The position numbers and the translations under genes are program-made. 37,848 nucleotides of DNA from Planctomycetota bacterium (GTDB lineage Bacteria; Planctomycetota; Brocadiia; Brocadiales; Brocadiaceae), in assembly GCA_023261445.1 (NCBI GenBank), contig JAHFOX010000002.1:24056-61903 (forward strand). The letters are read 5' to 3'. This document shows positions 6,865 through 15,746 of this stretch, in pieces. Positions within the stretch are counted from its first letter, which is position 1; each line of letters opens with the position of its first letter. Below the pieces are notes generated by a model, which was not told the origin of the DNA, made no database searches, and saw nothing but the letters and a program-made list of their open reading frames with translations.

Positions 6865-8658
6865 ATGTCTTCTATGGAAAAGATACAACCGGAAAATACC
6901 GTAAAAGAAGTTGTGGAAAAATTTCCTGTAACGCGCCGCATCTTTGAAACTTATGGTATTATGTGCGGCGGCAACACACTTCCGGACAAACCGCTCTCGT
7001 TTTTTGCAAGAATGCACAATATCAATCCCACAGCATTGATTGATGACTTACAAAAACTCATTGATGGAGAGTCTGATACAAACAGTGAAATCTCCATTAC
7101 GAAACCACAAACCGAACATGTTTATGAATTATTTGTTAAGACATCCATCATAATAGTATTATCCACTGGGTGCCTCTATGGAGCTTCGTTATTGGCATAT
7201 ATGGCTTTTAACAATTCCCCTAGCTCCGTATCCTGGATACTTACAGAAACCCACGGCGATACTCAGGTTTACGGGTGGGTAGGCCTTTTTATCATGGGCA
7301 TTTCATATTTTGCCTTACCCAAATTCTGGAACACCATGCTTTACAGCACACCACTCGCTTACAAATCCTTTTTTTTAATGGTAGCAGGTATTTTCCTTTC
7401 TTTTGTATTCAAAACAATTTCTTATTACTCAGGTTTTTTCCCACTGACAATCATGGCATTGTTAGGCTGCACACTTCAAATTGCTTCTATCGCCATTTTT
7501 ATTTATGTTATTTGCAGAACGTATTTCTCATCAGGCAAAGAAAAGTTTGAAATTTACGAAGGCTTCCTCCTGTCCAGTTATCTCTGGTTTATCTTCCAGG
7601 CAATTGTATTTGTCGCCTTATATTTTCATTTCACTGTTGTGGGGCACACCAGCATCCCTGAAATACTTAAAAACCCTATTCGACATATTCAGATTGTTGG
7701 GTTTTCGTGCATGGTCATCATCGGGATATTCACAAAAACCCTGCCAATATTTTTAGGGATACAGGAACCAGACAAAAAAATCAGCACTTACGTCTTATAT
7801 ATCTTAAATATTTCTATTGCCTTAAGAACAATATCGGAGTTTTACAGAGAATATACCAGCAATCTCTTTGTTTTTTTTAATATCGTTTTTTGCTTAGCAG
7901 GAGTTCTGGAGACCTTTGGGATACTTTTATTTATATATAATTTGAACTTGTTCAATTACAAAAAGAGAGTCGTTAATACAATTAATCTGCCGACTGGATT
8001 CAGAAAATATATCAGGGCAGCGCTCATCTGGTTATTCGTTTCAGAGGCTTCGTTGTTAACATTTACGGTCTATGAATCAATAACAGGAGAACGAGTTTCT
8101 CATTCCTTGTTTGGTGCATATAGACATGCGATCTTTGTAGGCTTCATCAGTATGATGATTTTAGGATGCGCTTCTAAAATGATTCCTCTGAGCAAAGGTG
8201 TAAAATTGTGCAGTACGAAATTGCTCAATGCGTCATTTGTACTTATAAACATCGGATGTGTATTCAGGGTAATAGCACAGCCTCTTTCCTCACATATTTA
8301 CCCCCAGCTATATCCACTTCTGGGAATAAGCGGATTTATTGAATATGCCGCCATGTTTTGCTTTGGTATAAATGCGTGGAAGACTATGCGGCTAGACACA
8401 AAGGAAGAATCTACAGAACAAATCAAAGTTGCAACAGCAAGCACAAACGTCTATCAACTCATCAAGCAATATCCACAGTCTCTTGATATTTTGGTGGGAT
8501 TTGGGTTCAAACAACTTAAAAATCCAGTCCTAAGAAACACACTTGCAAGAACAATCAGCATAGGCCAAGCGGCACAGATTAACCCGGTCAATCTTGATGA
8601 CTTGCTAAGAGAACTTAATAAAACAATAAAGATTTGTGTCGGAGTAAAAGTGGCATAA
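6865..8658 (+). CDS. NnrS-like polytopic membrane protein flanked by two DUF1858-type domains
   Basis: The 597-residue product has three parts. Residues 1-70 resemble the DUF1858/ScdA-N helical domain (TVKEVVEKFPVTRRIFETYG followed by MCGG, Cys34). Residues about 90-510 hold around a dozen hydrophobic segments. Motifs such as HGDTQVYGWVGLFIMGI and AYRHAIFVGFISMMILG, with conserved His and Arg, resemble NnrS, a haem- and copper-containing membrane protein linked to NO metabolism and stress. Residues 526-597 are a second DUF1858-like domain that lacks the cysteine. It stands alone with its own promoter and a hairpin after the stop. The shine-dalgarno is weak. A role in NO handling or sensing is inference from the family; the substrate and haem content are unproven. 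Confidence 0.7.
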   Translation: MSSMEKIQPENTVKEVVEKFPVTRRIFETYGIMCGGNTLPDKPLSFFARMHNINPTALIDDLQKLIDGESDTNSEISITKPQTEHVYELFVKTSIIIVLSTGCLYGASLLAYMAFNNSPSSVSWILTETHGDTQVYGWVGLFIMGISYFALPKFWNTMLYSTPLAYKSFFLMVAGIFLSFVFKTISYYSGFFPLTIMALLGCTLQIASIAIFIYVICRTYFSSGKEKFEIYEGFLLSSYLWFIFQAIVFVALYFHFTVVGHTSIPEILKNPIRHIQIVGFSCMVIIGIFTKTLPIFLGIQEPDKKISTYVLYILNISIALRTISEFYREYTSNLFVFFNIVFCLAGVLETFGILLFIYNLNLFNYKKRVVNTINLPTGFRKYIRAALIWLFVSEASLLTFTVYESITGERVSHSLFGAYRHAIFVGFISMMILGCASKMIPLSKGVKLCSTKLLNASFVLINIGCVFRVIAQPLSSHIYPQLYPLLGISGFIEYAAMFCFGINAWKTMRLDTKEESTEQIKVATASTNVYQLIKQYPQSLDILVGFGFKQLKNPVLRNTLARTISIGQAAQINPVNLDDLLRELNKTIKICVGVKVA

Positions 8659-8746
8659 AACTTTCTTCCAAATCAGTAACAACCTCGCCCTCGGTATTTG
8701 CAGGCGGCAATACCGGTCTTCCGGGTTCTTTACATATTGCAATTAT

Positions 8747-8770
8747 GGGTTCAGGTGCAAGCCTGAACCC
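8747..8770. terminator. Strong GNRA-loop hairpin between convergent genes
   Basis: GGGTTCAGG (8747-8755) pairs perfectly with CCTGAACCC (8762-8770). A U-G pair then closes a GCAA tetraloop. It sits between the stop of the NnrS-like gene (8658) and the stop of pgsA (8790), where a bidirectional terminator is expected. The T-tract is poor on both strands, so intrinsic termination is not certain. Confidence 0.55.
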
Positions 8771-8789
8771 GCAAAAGGTGTAAAATTTG

Positions 8790-9365
8790 TTACTTTGCCA
8801 GAATCGCAGGACCTGCCTTAATCATATATTTGATACCCGATAGCAGAGTTATGATCACTGTTAGCCATAACATTACAACAATCCCGTGTTTAATAAATAC
8901 AATATGGTCAAGATATGCACAAAAGAGCAAAATAAGACTAATTGTAAACGATTGGACAAACATCTTTGCCTTGCCCCATATCGTTGCTCCGAATTCAATC
9001 CCTTTTGATTCTGAATAACTCCTCAGACTATTGACCAAAAATTCTCTAGCCACGATCACTACAACCATCCATGAAGGAATAATATTATTGGCGTGTTGTA
9101 TGAGTAATATAAATCCACCGCACACAATAATCTTGTCAACAAATGGGTCGGCAATCCGTCCAAAATCTGTGAGAAGTCCCTTTTTACGAGCTACATAGCC
9201 GTCCAGCCAATCGGTTACCCATGCCAACAGATAAGCAAAAAATGCCACATCATAATAACGATACGATAAGAACACAAAAAAAACAATTGCCACCACAAGC
9301 CTTGACAAAGTTAAGCGATTGGGCAAATTGAATGCTGTACTTCTTGTAAAGTCGAAAGATGCCAT
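8790..9365 (-). CDS. pgsA: CDP-diacylglycerol--glycerol-3-phosphate 3-phosphatidyltransferase
   Basis: Makes phosphatidylglycerophosphate, the precursor of phosphatidylglycerol and cardiolipin, at the inner membrane. The CDP-alcohol phosphotransferase motif is complete: Asp52, Asp55, Gly56, Ala59, Arg60, Gly69, Asp73 and Asp77 in the D-x2-DG-x2-AR-x8-G-x3-D-x3-D pattern. The 191-residue length and five to six hydrophobic helices fit. Its ATG follows the rimO stop directly (TAAATG), with AAAGGG just upstream, so the two genes are coupled. Confidence 0.92.
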   Translation of the reverse strand: MASFDFTRSTAFNLPNRLTLSRLVVAIVFFVFLSYRYYDVAFFAYLLAWVTDWLDGYVARKKGLLTDFGRIADPFVDKIIVCGGFILLIQHANNIIPSWMVVVIVAREFLVNSLRSYSESKGIEFGATIWGKAKMFVQSFTISLILLFCAYLDHIVFIKHGIVVMLWLTVIITLLSGIKYMIKAGPAILAK

Positions 9366-10700
9366 TTATTCCCTTTCTCCAGCCTTCACACACCTTCCAG
9401 TGAAATCATATCCTGTGATACCTGTCATCACCACGTTTTTAATATCGCCCGCTTTCAAGTGATTTTCCTGAACGATTACCTTGCTGTCCACATCGGGCGC
9501 ATCACCGTATGTTCTTCCAATCCATCTCCCATTTGTCTCATCTTTCTCATCAATAATAACGGGGATATTTTCACCGATTAAGTCCTTATGTTTTTTTAAA
9601 ATAATCTTTTGTTGTGTTAACATAATTTTCTTTAATCTCTGTTCTTTTACTTTTTTCGGTATCTGTTTTTTAAAAGATGCCGCGGGGGTACTGTCTTCCT
9701 TAGAGTAAGTAAATACTCCCAACCTTTCAAATTGAGTTTTTTCTACAAATTTTAGCAGTTCCGTAAAATGGTCTTCTGTCTCGCCGGGAAATCCCACAAT
9801 AACAGAGGTTCTTAGGATCAATCGTGGGATGTGGTTTCGTAAATCTTCAATCAGGCTCTCAATATGAGCGTGCGTCACGCCACGTCCCATCCTTTCCAGA
9901 ATCGTGTCATTAATGTGCTGAATAGGCAGGTCAATATATTTACAGATTTTGTCATGCCGTCCGATTACATGAATAAGTTCTGGATAAAAATGTCTTGGAT
10001 GGGTATATAGTATTCGTATCCATTCAATACCTTCTATGTTTGAAAGCTTCTCTAACAATACATGCAACTGCCTTTTCCCATACAAATCAATACCATAAGA
10101 GGTAGTGTCTTGTGAAATAACATTAATTTCCTTTACGCCTTCACAAGCCATTTGATGCGCCTCTTCGGCTATATTCTCAATTGTCCGGCTGTGAAATCTT
10201 CCACGTATGCCTGGAATGGCGCAATAACTGCAACGGTTATCACATCCATCAGAAATCCTCAGATATGCATAATGTCTCGGGGTCAATCTAATTCGATTAC
10301 GCCAGTCGTCATTGCACTGAACGGAATTTGCCTTTCCTCTTTTAATGCCTGAGCCAGACAAATCAGTCAGTGTGTCAAAATCCTTCAACCCTACTACGTG
10401 GTCAATTTCAGGGACTTCCTTCTGCAATTCTTTTGGATACCGTTGTGCCAGACAGCCAGTCACAATGAGCTTTTTACATTGCGCATCTTCTTTAAGTTTT
10501 ACCGCTTTTAAGATTGTTTCGATTGACTCCTTCTTTGAATCATCAATGAACCCGCAGGTATTTACAATCAAAACTTCTGCGTCCTCAGGGTATTGACAAA
10601 TCGTGCTTCCGCTATCTGCTACCCTGCCGATAATCTCTTCTGCATCCACCAGATTTTTTGGACACCCTAGATTTATTAAAGCGACCTTTTTTGATTTCAT
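9366..10700 (-). CDS. rimO: Ribosomal protein uS12 methylthiotransferase
   Basis: Radical SAM enzyme that adds a methylthio group to a conserved aspartate of ribosomal protein S12. The N-terminal methylthiotransferase domain starts with VALINLGCPKNLVDAE. The radical SAM cluster motif is CDNRCSYC, followed by AIPGIRGRF, and a TRAM domain lies near the C-terminus. The SxxR/GIRG features and 444-residue length fit RimO better than MiaB. The start directly follows the ftsK stop (TAATATG). Confidence 0.94.
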   Translation of the reverse strand: MKSKKVALINLGCPKNLVDAEEIIGRVADSGSTICQYPEDAEVLIVNTCGFIDDSKKESIETILKAVKLKEDAQCKKLIVTGCLAQRYPKELQKEVPEIDHVVGLKDFDTLTDLSGSGIKRGKANSVQCNDDWRNRIRLTPRHYAYLRISDGCDNRCSYCAIPGIRGRFHSRTIENIAEEAHQMACEGVKEINVISQDTTSYGIDLYGKRQLHVLLEKLSNIEGIEWIRILYTHPRHFYPELIHVIGRHDKICKYIDLPIQHINDTILERMGRGVTHAHIESLIEDLRNHIPRLILRTSVIVGFPGETEDHFTELLKFVEKTQFERLGVFTYSKEDSTPAASFKKQIPKKVKEQRLKKIMLTQQKIILKKHKDLIGENIPVIIDEKDETNGRWIGRTYGDAPDVDSKVIVQENHLKAGDIKNVVMTGITGYDFTGRCVKAGERE

Positions 10701-10701
10701 A

Positions 10702-12987
10702 TTACGTATTATCCGTTTTACCCTGATTCATTTTTGACATTTGTGCATCCCATTCTTCCAAAGTTAAAAATACTTCTCTAGCCTGACTGCCTTTATATTC
10801 TCCTACAATCCCATCTTCAGCCATTAGGTCAATCAACTTGGCGGCGCGTGAATAACCAATCTCTAATCTTCTCTGTAAGAGTGAAACGGAACCTCTCTGC
10901 GTCTCCAATATAATCCTTACTGCTTCATTATAAAGCTCATCACGTGTGCCATTATCTTTATCTGCAGTCCCCTTCCAACCCTTCAATTCTGGATTAAACT
11001 GTGGTGCGGCGCAATCTTTAAGATATTCAACTACATTCTTTACTTCTTCATCGCTTACATAAGCACCCTGCACACGCACCAGTTTTGAAGTTCCGGGCGG
11101 CAGGAACAGCATATCCCCGCTCCCCAATAATTTCTCTGCCCCATTTTGGTCTAATATTGTTCTTGAGTCCACTTTCGAAGCAACATAAAACGATATTCTG
11201 GAAGGCAGATTTGCTTTAATAAGCCCAGTAATCACATCCACCGACGGTCTCTGTGTTGCCAGAATAAGATGAACGCCGACAGCGCGCGATTTTTGTGAAA
11301 GACGGATTACAGACGCTTCAACCTCTTTAGACGCCACCATCATTAAATCAGCCAGTTCATCTACCACAATTACAATGTGCGGAAGATAAAACGGAATGTC
11401 TTCCAGATCGGCATCGCCTTCGGGATTTAAACGTTTCTTAATCTCAGATGCCCCAAGCCTATTATATCCATAAATGTGCTTTACGCCCACACTGGCTAGC
11501 AACGCATATCGTTCCTCCATCTTATTTACTGCCCATTCCAGCACTGCCGCCGCCTTCTTCATATCCGTTACAACAGGGCTTATTAAATGTGGTATATCTT
11601 TAAACGATGAAAACTCTACCATCTTTGGATCTACCAGTAAAAGCTGAACATTGCCTGGATGCTGTAAAAACAGAATACTTAGTATAATCGAATTCAGACA
11701 AACTGACTTCCCCGACCCGGTTGTCCCAGCGATAAGAAGGTGAGGCATAGATGCTAAATCTGATATTATAGGATTTCCAGCTACATCCTTACCTATCAGG
11801 AGAGGAATCGCCATCTTTTCCCGCACTCCTTCAGCGACATCCAGCAGCTCCCTTAACATTACTATTTTTCTCTGGACATTTGGGACTTCAACGCCAATTG
11901 ATGATTTGCCGGGCAATGGGGCAACAATCCTTACGCTCGGCGCTTTCAAGGCAATAGCCAGATCGTCTGAAAGACCCACCACCTTGCCTACTTTCGTCCC
12001 GGGCGCTAATTCTAATTCATACATTGTAATAACAGGCCCTCTTTCGATTTCTACAACTTCTGATTTTATATTAAACTGTGTAAGCGTGTTCTTTAAGACA
12101 TGAGCACGTTGTGAAATCTGATCCCAATCATCAGATGATTGCTCAAAAACAGGCTTTTCTAACAAATCAACTGACGGCAGTTCATAAGTACACTCCTTAT
12201 TTTTAAGTCCCTCCGTAATGCAAACACCAGTCTCTTCATCACCCGAACACTCAACATTTGCTAGTTCCTGATTATTTTTAAGGCTGTCTAAGGATTCATC
12301 TCGTTCCTTCTTCGTTTCTGTAATTGTATTTGCTGGATATGCATCTGCATAATTGTCAATCAAATTAGCCTGATTATTAAACGCATTTTCTTTCGGGCGA
12401 TAAAGGGTATTAATGCCTTTAGTTTCAGGATTATATGTCGGTTCTAATTCGTCTTCCTTTACCTTAGATCCCCTGAGAAATGGCGAGATAGGAGTGCTGT
12501 TTAGTAAAAGCATAATAGATATAATGAACCCTGCTATTAATATGATGATAGTACCTACAAGACTACAATATTCCCATAATCTTGAAACAATCACAATTCC
12601 AAAAACCCCGCCCATATTTGCAGATAGGAAGGACTTTTTGAACACATAACATCCTAAAGTTAGCAGAGATGCCGCTGAGAATAGCAAAAGTATCGCTCCT
12701 ATTATCCTTACCCATAGATACTCAACATCTCCCCGAAGAAGATACAAAACGCCCAGCCAGCCCAACAATATAACAATCAAATAAGAAGTTTTACCTAAAC
12801 CTGCCATTGCGTATCCCGCAATTTGCGCCCCAGTCATTCCACAGAAATTTTTTACAGGATTATTAATCGGATAGTCAGCAAATGGAGGGTCGTTGGAGGA
12901 AAAACTAAGAAAACTTATAAAGATAAATAATGCGGAAGCTATAAGGATAATCGCAGTAATACAATATACAAAACGTTTAATCCCCAT
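10702..12987 (-). CDS. ftsK: DNA translocase FtsK/SpoIIIE
   Basis: Septum-anchored DNA pump that clears chromosome termini during division. The N-terminus has about four to five membrane helices, then a charged linker, then the RecA-like motor with Walker A GTTGSGKSV and Walker B VVDELADLMM. A C-terminal gamma winged-helix follows (RRLEIGYSRAAKLIDLMAED) and should read KOPS sequences. I start at the ATG 12985-12987 (MGIKRFVY), because AAGGGA lies 5-6 nt upstream. An in-frame ATG 48 nt earlier (13035) has no ribosome site. At 761 residues it is of the short-linker type. It shares an operon with rimO and pgsA. Confidence 0.94.
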   Translation of the reverse strand: MGIKRFVYCITAIILIASALFIFISFLSFSSNDPPFADYPINNPVKNFCGMTGAQIAGYAMAGLGKTSYLIVILLGWLGVLYLLRGDVEYLWVRIIGAILLLFSAASLLTLGCYVFKKSFLSANMGGVFGIVIVSRLWEYCSLVGTIIILIAGFIISIMLLLNSTPISPFLRGSKVKEDELEPTYNPETKGINTLYRPKENAFNNQANLIDNYADAYPANTITETKKERDESLDSLKNNQELANVECSGDEETGVCITEGLKNKECTYELPSVDLLEKPVFEQSSDDWDQISQRAHVLKNTLTQFNIKSEVVEIERGPVITMYELELAPGTKVGKVVGLSDDLAIALKAPSVRIVAPLPGKSSIGVEVPNVQRKIVMLRELLDVAEGVREKMAIPLLIGKDVAGNPIISDLASMPHLLIAGTTGSGKSVCLNSIILSILFLQHPGNVQLLLVDPKMVEFSSFKDIPHLISPVVTDMKKAAAVLEWAVNKMEERYALLASVGVKHIYGYNRLGASEIKKRLNPEGDADLEDIPFYLPHIVIVVDELADLMMVASKEVEASVIRLSQKSRAVGVHLILATQRPSVDVITGLIKANLPSRISFYVASKVDSRTILDQNGAEKLLGSGDMLFLPPGTSKLVRVQGAYVSDEEVKNVVEYLKDCAAPQFNPELKGWKGTADKDNGTRDELYNEAVRIILETQRGSVSLLQRRLEIGYSRAAKLIDLMAEDGIVGEYKGSQAREVFLTLEEWDAQMSKMNQGKTDNT

Positions 12988-13071
12988 ATTATCCCTTCTG
13001 AAGTTGGTAGATTGACTAAATTTTAATTCAGGCATGCAACCCGAAACAGCACGAGATTCTGAAATACGCTG

Positions 13072-13521
13072 TTAATGTCCAGTGTGACCAAAACCACCCT
13101 CGTTACGATGGGATTCTTCTAAACGCTCAACCTCGATTAGCTCTGCCCTGACTACTGGTTGAACTACCAATTGCGCAATCCGCATCCCCCGTTCCACCGC
13201 AAACCGTTCTTTCCCAAGATTGCATAAGATAATTCCAATCTCTCCACGATAGTCGCTGTCAATGGTGCCGGGTGTATTCACGATTGTTAATCCATACTTT
13301 AAAGCCAAGCCGCTTCTGGGTCTGACCTGCGCTTCATATCCAAACGGCAATTCAATGTGGATGCCGGTAGGAATTAACTTAATTTCATTACGTTCAAGCT
13401 GAACACTATTTTCCACTGCCGCATATAAATCCATACCACTGGCAGCAACACTCATATATTGCGGCAAAGGCACGTCTTCACAACCCTTCTTTCTCATTAC
13501 CTTTACTTTTATTTTATTCAT
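13072..13521 (-). CDS. dut: dUTP diphosphatase (dUTPase)
   Basis: Hydrolyses dUTP to dUMP and pyrophosphate, keeping uracil out of DNA and feeding dTMP synthesis. The five trimeric dUTPase motifs are visible in order: [32 protein letters not shown] and the C-terminal [10 protein letters not shown] arm. Starting at the ATG 13519-13521 (MNKIKVKV) gives 149 residues, the usual size. An extension to 13584 would add 21 non-conserved residues coded by repeat-like DNA. No clear ribosome site precedes the chosen start. Confidence 0.94.
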   Translation of the reverse strand: MNKIKVKVMRKKGCEDVPLPQYMSVAASGMDLYAAVENSVQLERNEIKLIPTGIHIELPFGYEAQVRPRSGLALKYGLTIVNTPGTIDSDYRGEIGIILCNLGKERFAVERGMRIAQLVVQPVVRAELIEVERLEESHRNEGGFGHTGH

Positions 13522-13584
13522 TGTAATAAATAAGCATACACGCAAATGCCATTGCAATGGGCGATAGCCTGAAGCTCCCCCCAT

Positions 13585-13634
13585 TCCCCCTTTTATAAAG
13601 GGGGATTTTAAGATTGCTTCGCTTCGCTCGCAAT
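13585..13634. repeat. Degenerate intergenic repeat with two hairpins
   Basis: A G/C-stemmed palindrome (TCCCCCTTT, then AAAGGGGGA, 13585-13605) is followed by ATTGC...GCAAT (13613-13634) around a TTCGCTTCGCTC core. Both phrases resemble short palindromic repeats dispersed in many environmental genomes. They lie between coaC and dut and are not obviously a terminator on the coding strand. Confidence 0.5.
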
Positions 13635-13668
13635 GACAACTTTCTTCTTTCGTTCACTATAGTTTTGC

Positions 13669-13732
13669 CACGAATGAACGCGAATTTACACAAATCTATC
13701 TTTTTATTTGTAAATATTCGAGCTGATTCGTG
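13669..13732. repeat. Imperfect foldback repeat upstream of dut
   Basis: CACGAAT (13669-13675) pairs with ATTCGTG (13726-13732), and partial complementarity continues inward (CGAATTTACACAAAT against ATTTGTAAATATTCG). The roughly 64-nt foldback unit looks like a decayed REP/MITE-type repeat. No coding potential is seen. Confidence 0.45.
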
Positions 13733-13742
13733 ACTGAATAAT

Positions 13743-14294
13743 TTATTTAGTCCTTTTCCTTTTGAGTTCTTTATTTATCACATCCACGATCTTCTCAACG
13801 GAGGCTAATCGCCCTATCCCAACGCGACCCGTACACAAGCGACCCTTTTCTGGTTCGATAATTTTATATCCAAGCTTAGACAGTCTCTTTATATTATCCT
13901 GTACGATAGGATTCAAATACATGCTGTCATTCATTGCAGGCGCAATAATTACCGGAGAACGCGCTGCCATGACCGTGCATGTCAAAGCGTCGTCAGCTAT
14001 GCCCGATGCAATCTTACCAATAAAATTTGCAGTAGCAGGTGCAACCACTATCAGGTCCGCTCGTTCGGCAAGGGCTACATGCTCAGGATCGTAATTTTCA
14101 CTATCAACAAAAAGATCGGTAATAACCTTATTTTTTGAAATTGTTTGAAAAGTCACTTGAGTCACAAATCGCTGGGCACATGATGTCATAATCACTGTAA
14201 CGCGATTTCCCTGTTTTATCAGGCATGACACAATCTCTACGGCTTTGTAAGCGGCAATGCTTCCTGTAACTCCAAGAACTATATTTTTAGGCAT
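13743..14294 (-). CDS. coaC: Phosphopantothenoylcysteine decarboxylase (stand-alone CoaC flavoprotein)
   Basis: FMN enzyme of CoA synthesis that decarboxylates phosphopantothenoylcysteine to phosphopantetheine. The N-terminal GVTGSIAAYKAVE, a His near EHVALAERADL, the PAMNDSMY substrate motif and the Cys-containing GRLCTGRVGIGR flap are all present. At 183 residues it covers only the CoaC half of the Dfp/CoaBC fusion; the CoaB synthetase domain is absent and no coaB gene is visible here. It starts 2 nt after the gmk stop. Confidence 0.88.
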   Translation of the reverse strand: MPKNIVLGVTGSIAAYKAVEIVSCLIKQGNRVTVIMTSCAQRFVTQVTFQTISKNKVITDLFVDSENYDPEHVALAERADLIVVAPATANFIGKIASGIADDALTCTVMAARSPVIIAPAMNDSMYLNPIVQDNIKRLSKLGYKIIEPEKGRLCTGRVGIGRLASVEKIVDVINKELKRKRTK

Positions 14295-14296
14295 GA

Positions 14297-14842
14297 TTAC
14301 ACCAATTTTAATATTTTACGGATAGTATTTATCGTTTCTTCCAGATCGTCGTTGACAACACAATGATCATATCTGTCTTTATATTCTAATTCTTTATCAG
14401 CCGTTTTCAATCGAACAGCCATATCCTGCTCTTTATTTGTATTTCTTTTAACTAGCCGACGGCTTAATGTTTTTTTATCTGGGGGCAGTAAAAAAATGGA
14501 TATAGCATCTGGAAATTTTTCCATAATCTGCAATGCACCCTGCACTTCTATTTCAAGCAAATAAAAACCCTCTTTTTTAAGGGCTTCTTTCAACGCATTA
14601 AGAGGCGTTCCGTAATAGTATCCGCAATACTTTGCATATTCTGCCAGTTCTCCCTTACTAATCATATCCTCGAATTCATAGTCCGATACAAAGTAATATG
14701 CCTCACCGTTGTTTTCGTTTTTTCGAGGTGAGCGTGTTGTCACAGATATTGATTTCTTTACCTGAATATCCTTTTCAAGGAGTTTACACACGGTTGTTTT
14801 GCCTGATCCAGACGGTCCCGAAATGATTACTATCTTGCCCAT
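14297..14842 (-). CDS. gmk: Guanylate kinase
   Basis: Phosphorylates GMP to GDP. The P-loop is GPSGSGKT (residues 9-16), followed by the GMP-binding region SVTTRSPRKNE and YYFVSDYEF, with the lid RRLVKRN further on. The ATG at 14840-14842 gives MGKIVIISGPSG, the usual start, and 181 residues; a TTG 15 nt earlier is less likely. In many bacteria gmk directly follows yicC; here about 2.4 kb of restriction-modification DNA lies between them. Confidence 0.94.
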   Translation of the reverse strand: MGKIVIISGPSGSGKTTVCKLLEKDIQVKKSISVTTRSPRKNENNGEAYYFVSDYEFEDMISKGELAEYAKYCGYYYGTPLNALKEALKKEGFYLLEIEVQGALQIMEKFPDAISIFLLPPDKKTLSRRLVKRNTNKEQDMAVRLKTADKELEYKDRYDHCVVNDDLEETINTIRKILKLV

Positions 14843-14909
14843 TATGTTTTTGTACAACTAATCAGCATATAGCATATATTAAAATAAAAACGTGCCTCAA
14901 AATATCTAT

Positions 14910-15746
14910 CTAATCAAAAAGAGGCGACTGAAACACAAGAAAATAACCATTAAAGTGATGCTTGATTTTAAAAATCTTAAAGCTATTTAACGTCTTATTG
15001 TCAAACACTAATTCTGCTTTACCAAGAATATTCTTCTCATCTTCATCTGCATCACACGGCAAAACAAAATTCAATGTATCATCTTTTATTTCAGGATATT
15101 TCTTGGAATTCAGAATATTTCCTTCAGCCTTAACTTCTGTCATAATTCTGAATCTTAATTTAACAGATGCCTTTTCGACATTTCTAACCCTGCTAAAATT
15201 CTCCTGCACTGAAAAAATAGAGGATAAAATATCCTTTACACTACCTGAAATTTCTGTGCCGCTTTCTTTTAATCGTTCGTCTAATACCTGTGCAAATGAA
15301 TTATTAATAAGACTATCTACGCTGATCGTTTCAAAAAAACTTCCATTAACCAAACAAACTTTTGCATGTTCTTTTTTCCTACCCCTGACTAAATAAAACA
15401 CGTCCCTGACAGACAAAGAATAGATATCGTTTCCAGCCTTTTCCATCTGTTGTTTTATAATACTGCTATCAGTTGTTATTACTTTTGATATATCTTTTTT
15501 CCGTGTAGGTATCGTTGAATTGAAGGAAGAAACTGTATAGGTCTTACTGTCTTTTAATTCAATAAGTTCACCGCCTGTAAATATATCCCTCTCTTTATTA
15601 ACCCTAATAGCCAAATCAGGAAATTGACCATCGTTTCTACAGGATAATAGATTATTATCAAATGGAAACTTTTTAAGTTCTTTTACCTCGCCGAATAAAG
15701 CTTTTTTGGAAACAAGGGAATTAAAAAAATGATAAATAGAATGCAT
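14910..15746 (-). CDS. Putative type II restriction endonuclease
   Basis: I do not recognise a named family, but the 278-residue product has a PD-(D/E)XK-like core near its N-terminus: Pro43-Asp44 (GQFPDLAIR), then Glu60 and Glu63-Leu-Lys65 in GGELIELKDS. Its ATG overlaps the methyltransferase stop by one base (TAATG), the tight pairing typical of type II systems. The nuclease call therefore rests on this motif plus position. The region is visibly AT-rich: one line I counted inside it (15061-15120) is 13 G/C in 60. The recognition site cannot be told from sequence. Confidence 0.65.
   Translation of the reverse strand: MHSIYHFFNSLVSKKALFGEVKELKKFPFDNNLLSCRNDGQFPDLAIRVNKERDIFTGGELIELKDSKTYTVSSFNSTIPTRKKDISKVITTDSSIIKQQMEKAGNDIYSLSVRDVFYLVRGRKKEHAKVCLVNGSFFETISVDSLINNSFAQVLDERLKESGTEISGSVKDILSSIFSVQENFSRVRNVEKASVKLRFRIMTEVKAEGNILNSKKYPEIKDDTLNFVLPCDADEDEKNILGKAELVFDNKTLNSFKIFKIKHHFNGYFLVFQSPLFD

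Noticed and set aside
13585-13605. G/C palindrome as terminator of coaC
   Set aside because: On the coding strand it is followed by ATGGGGGG rather than a T-tract, and it resembles a dispersed repeat.
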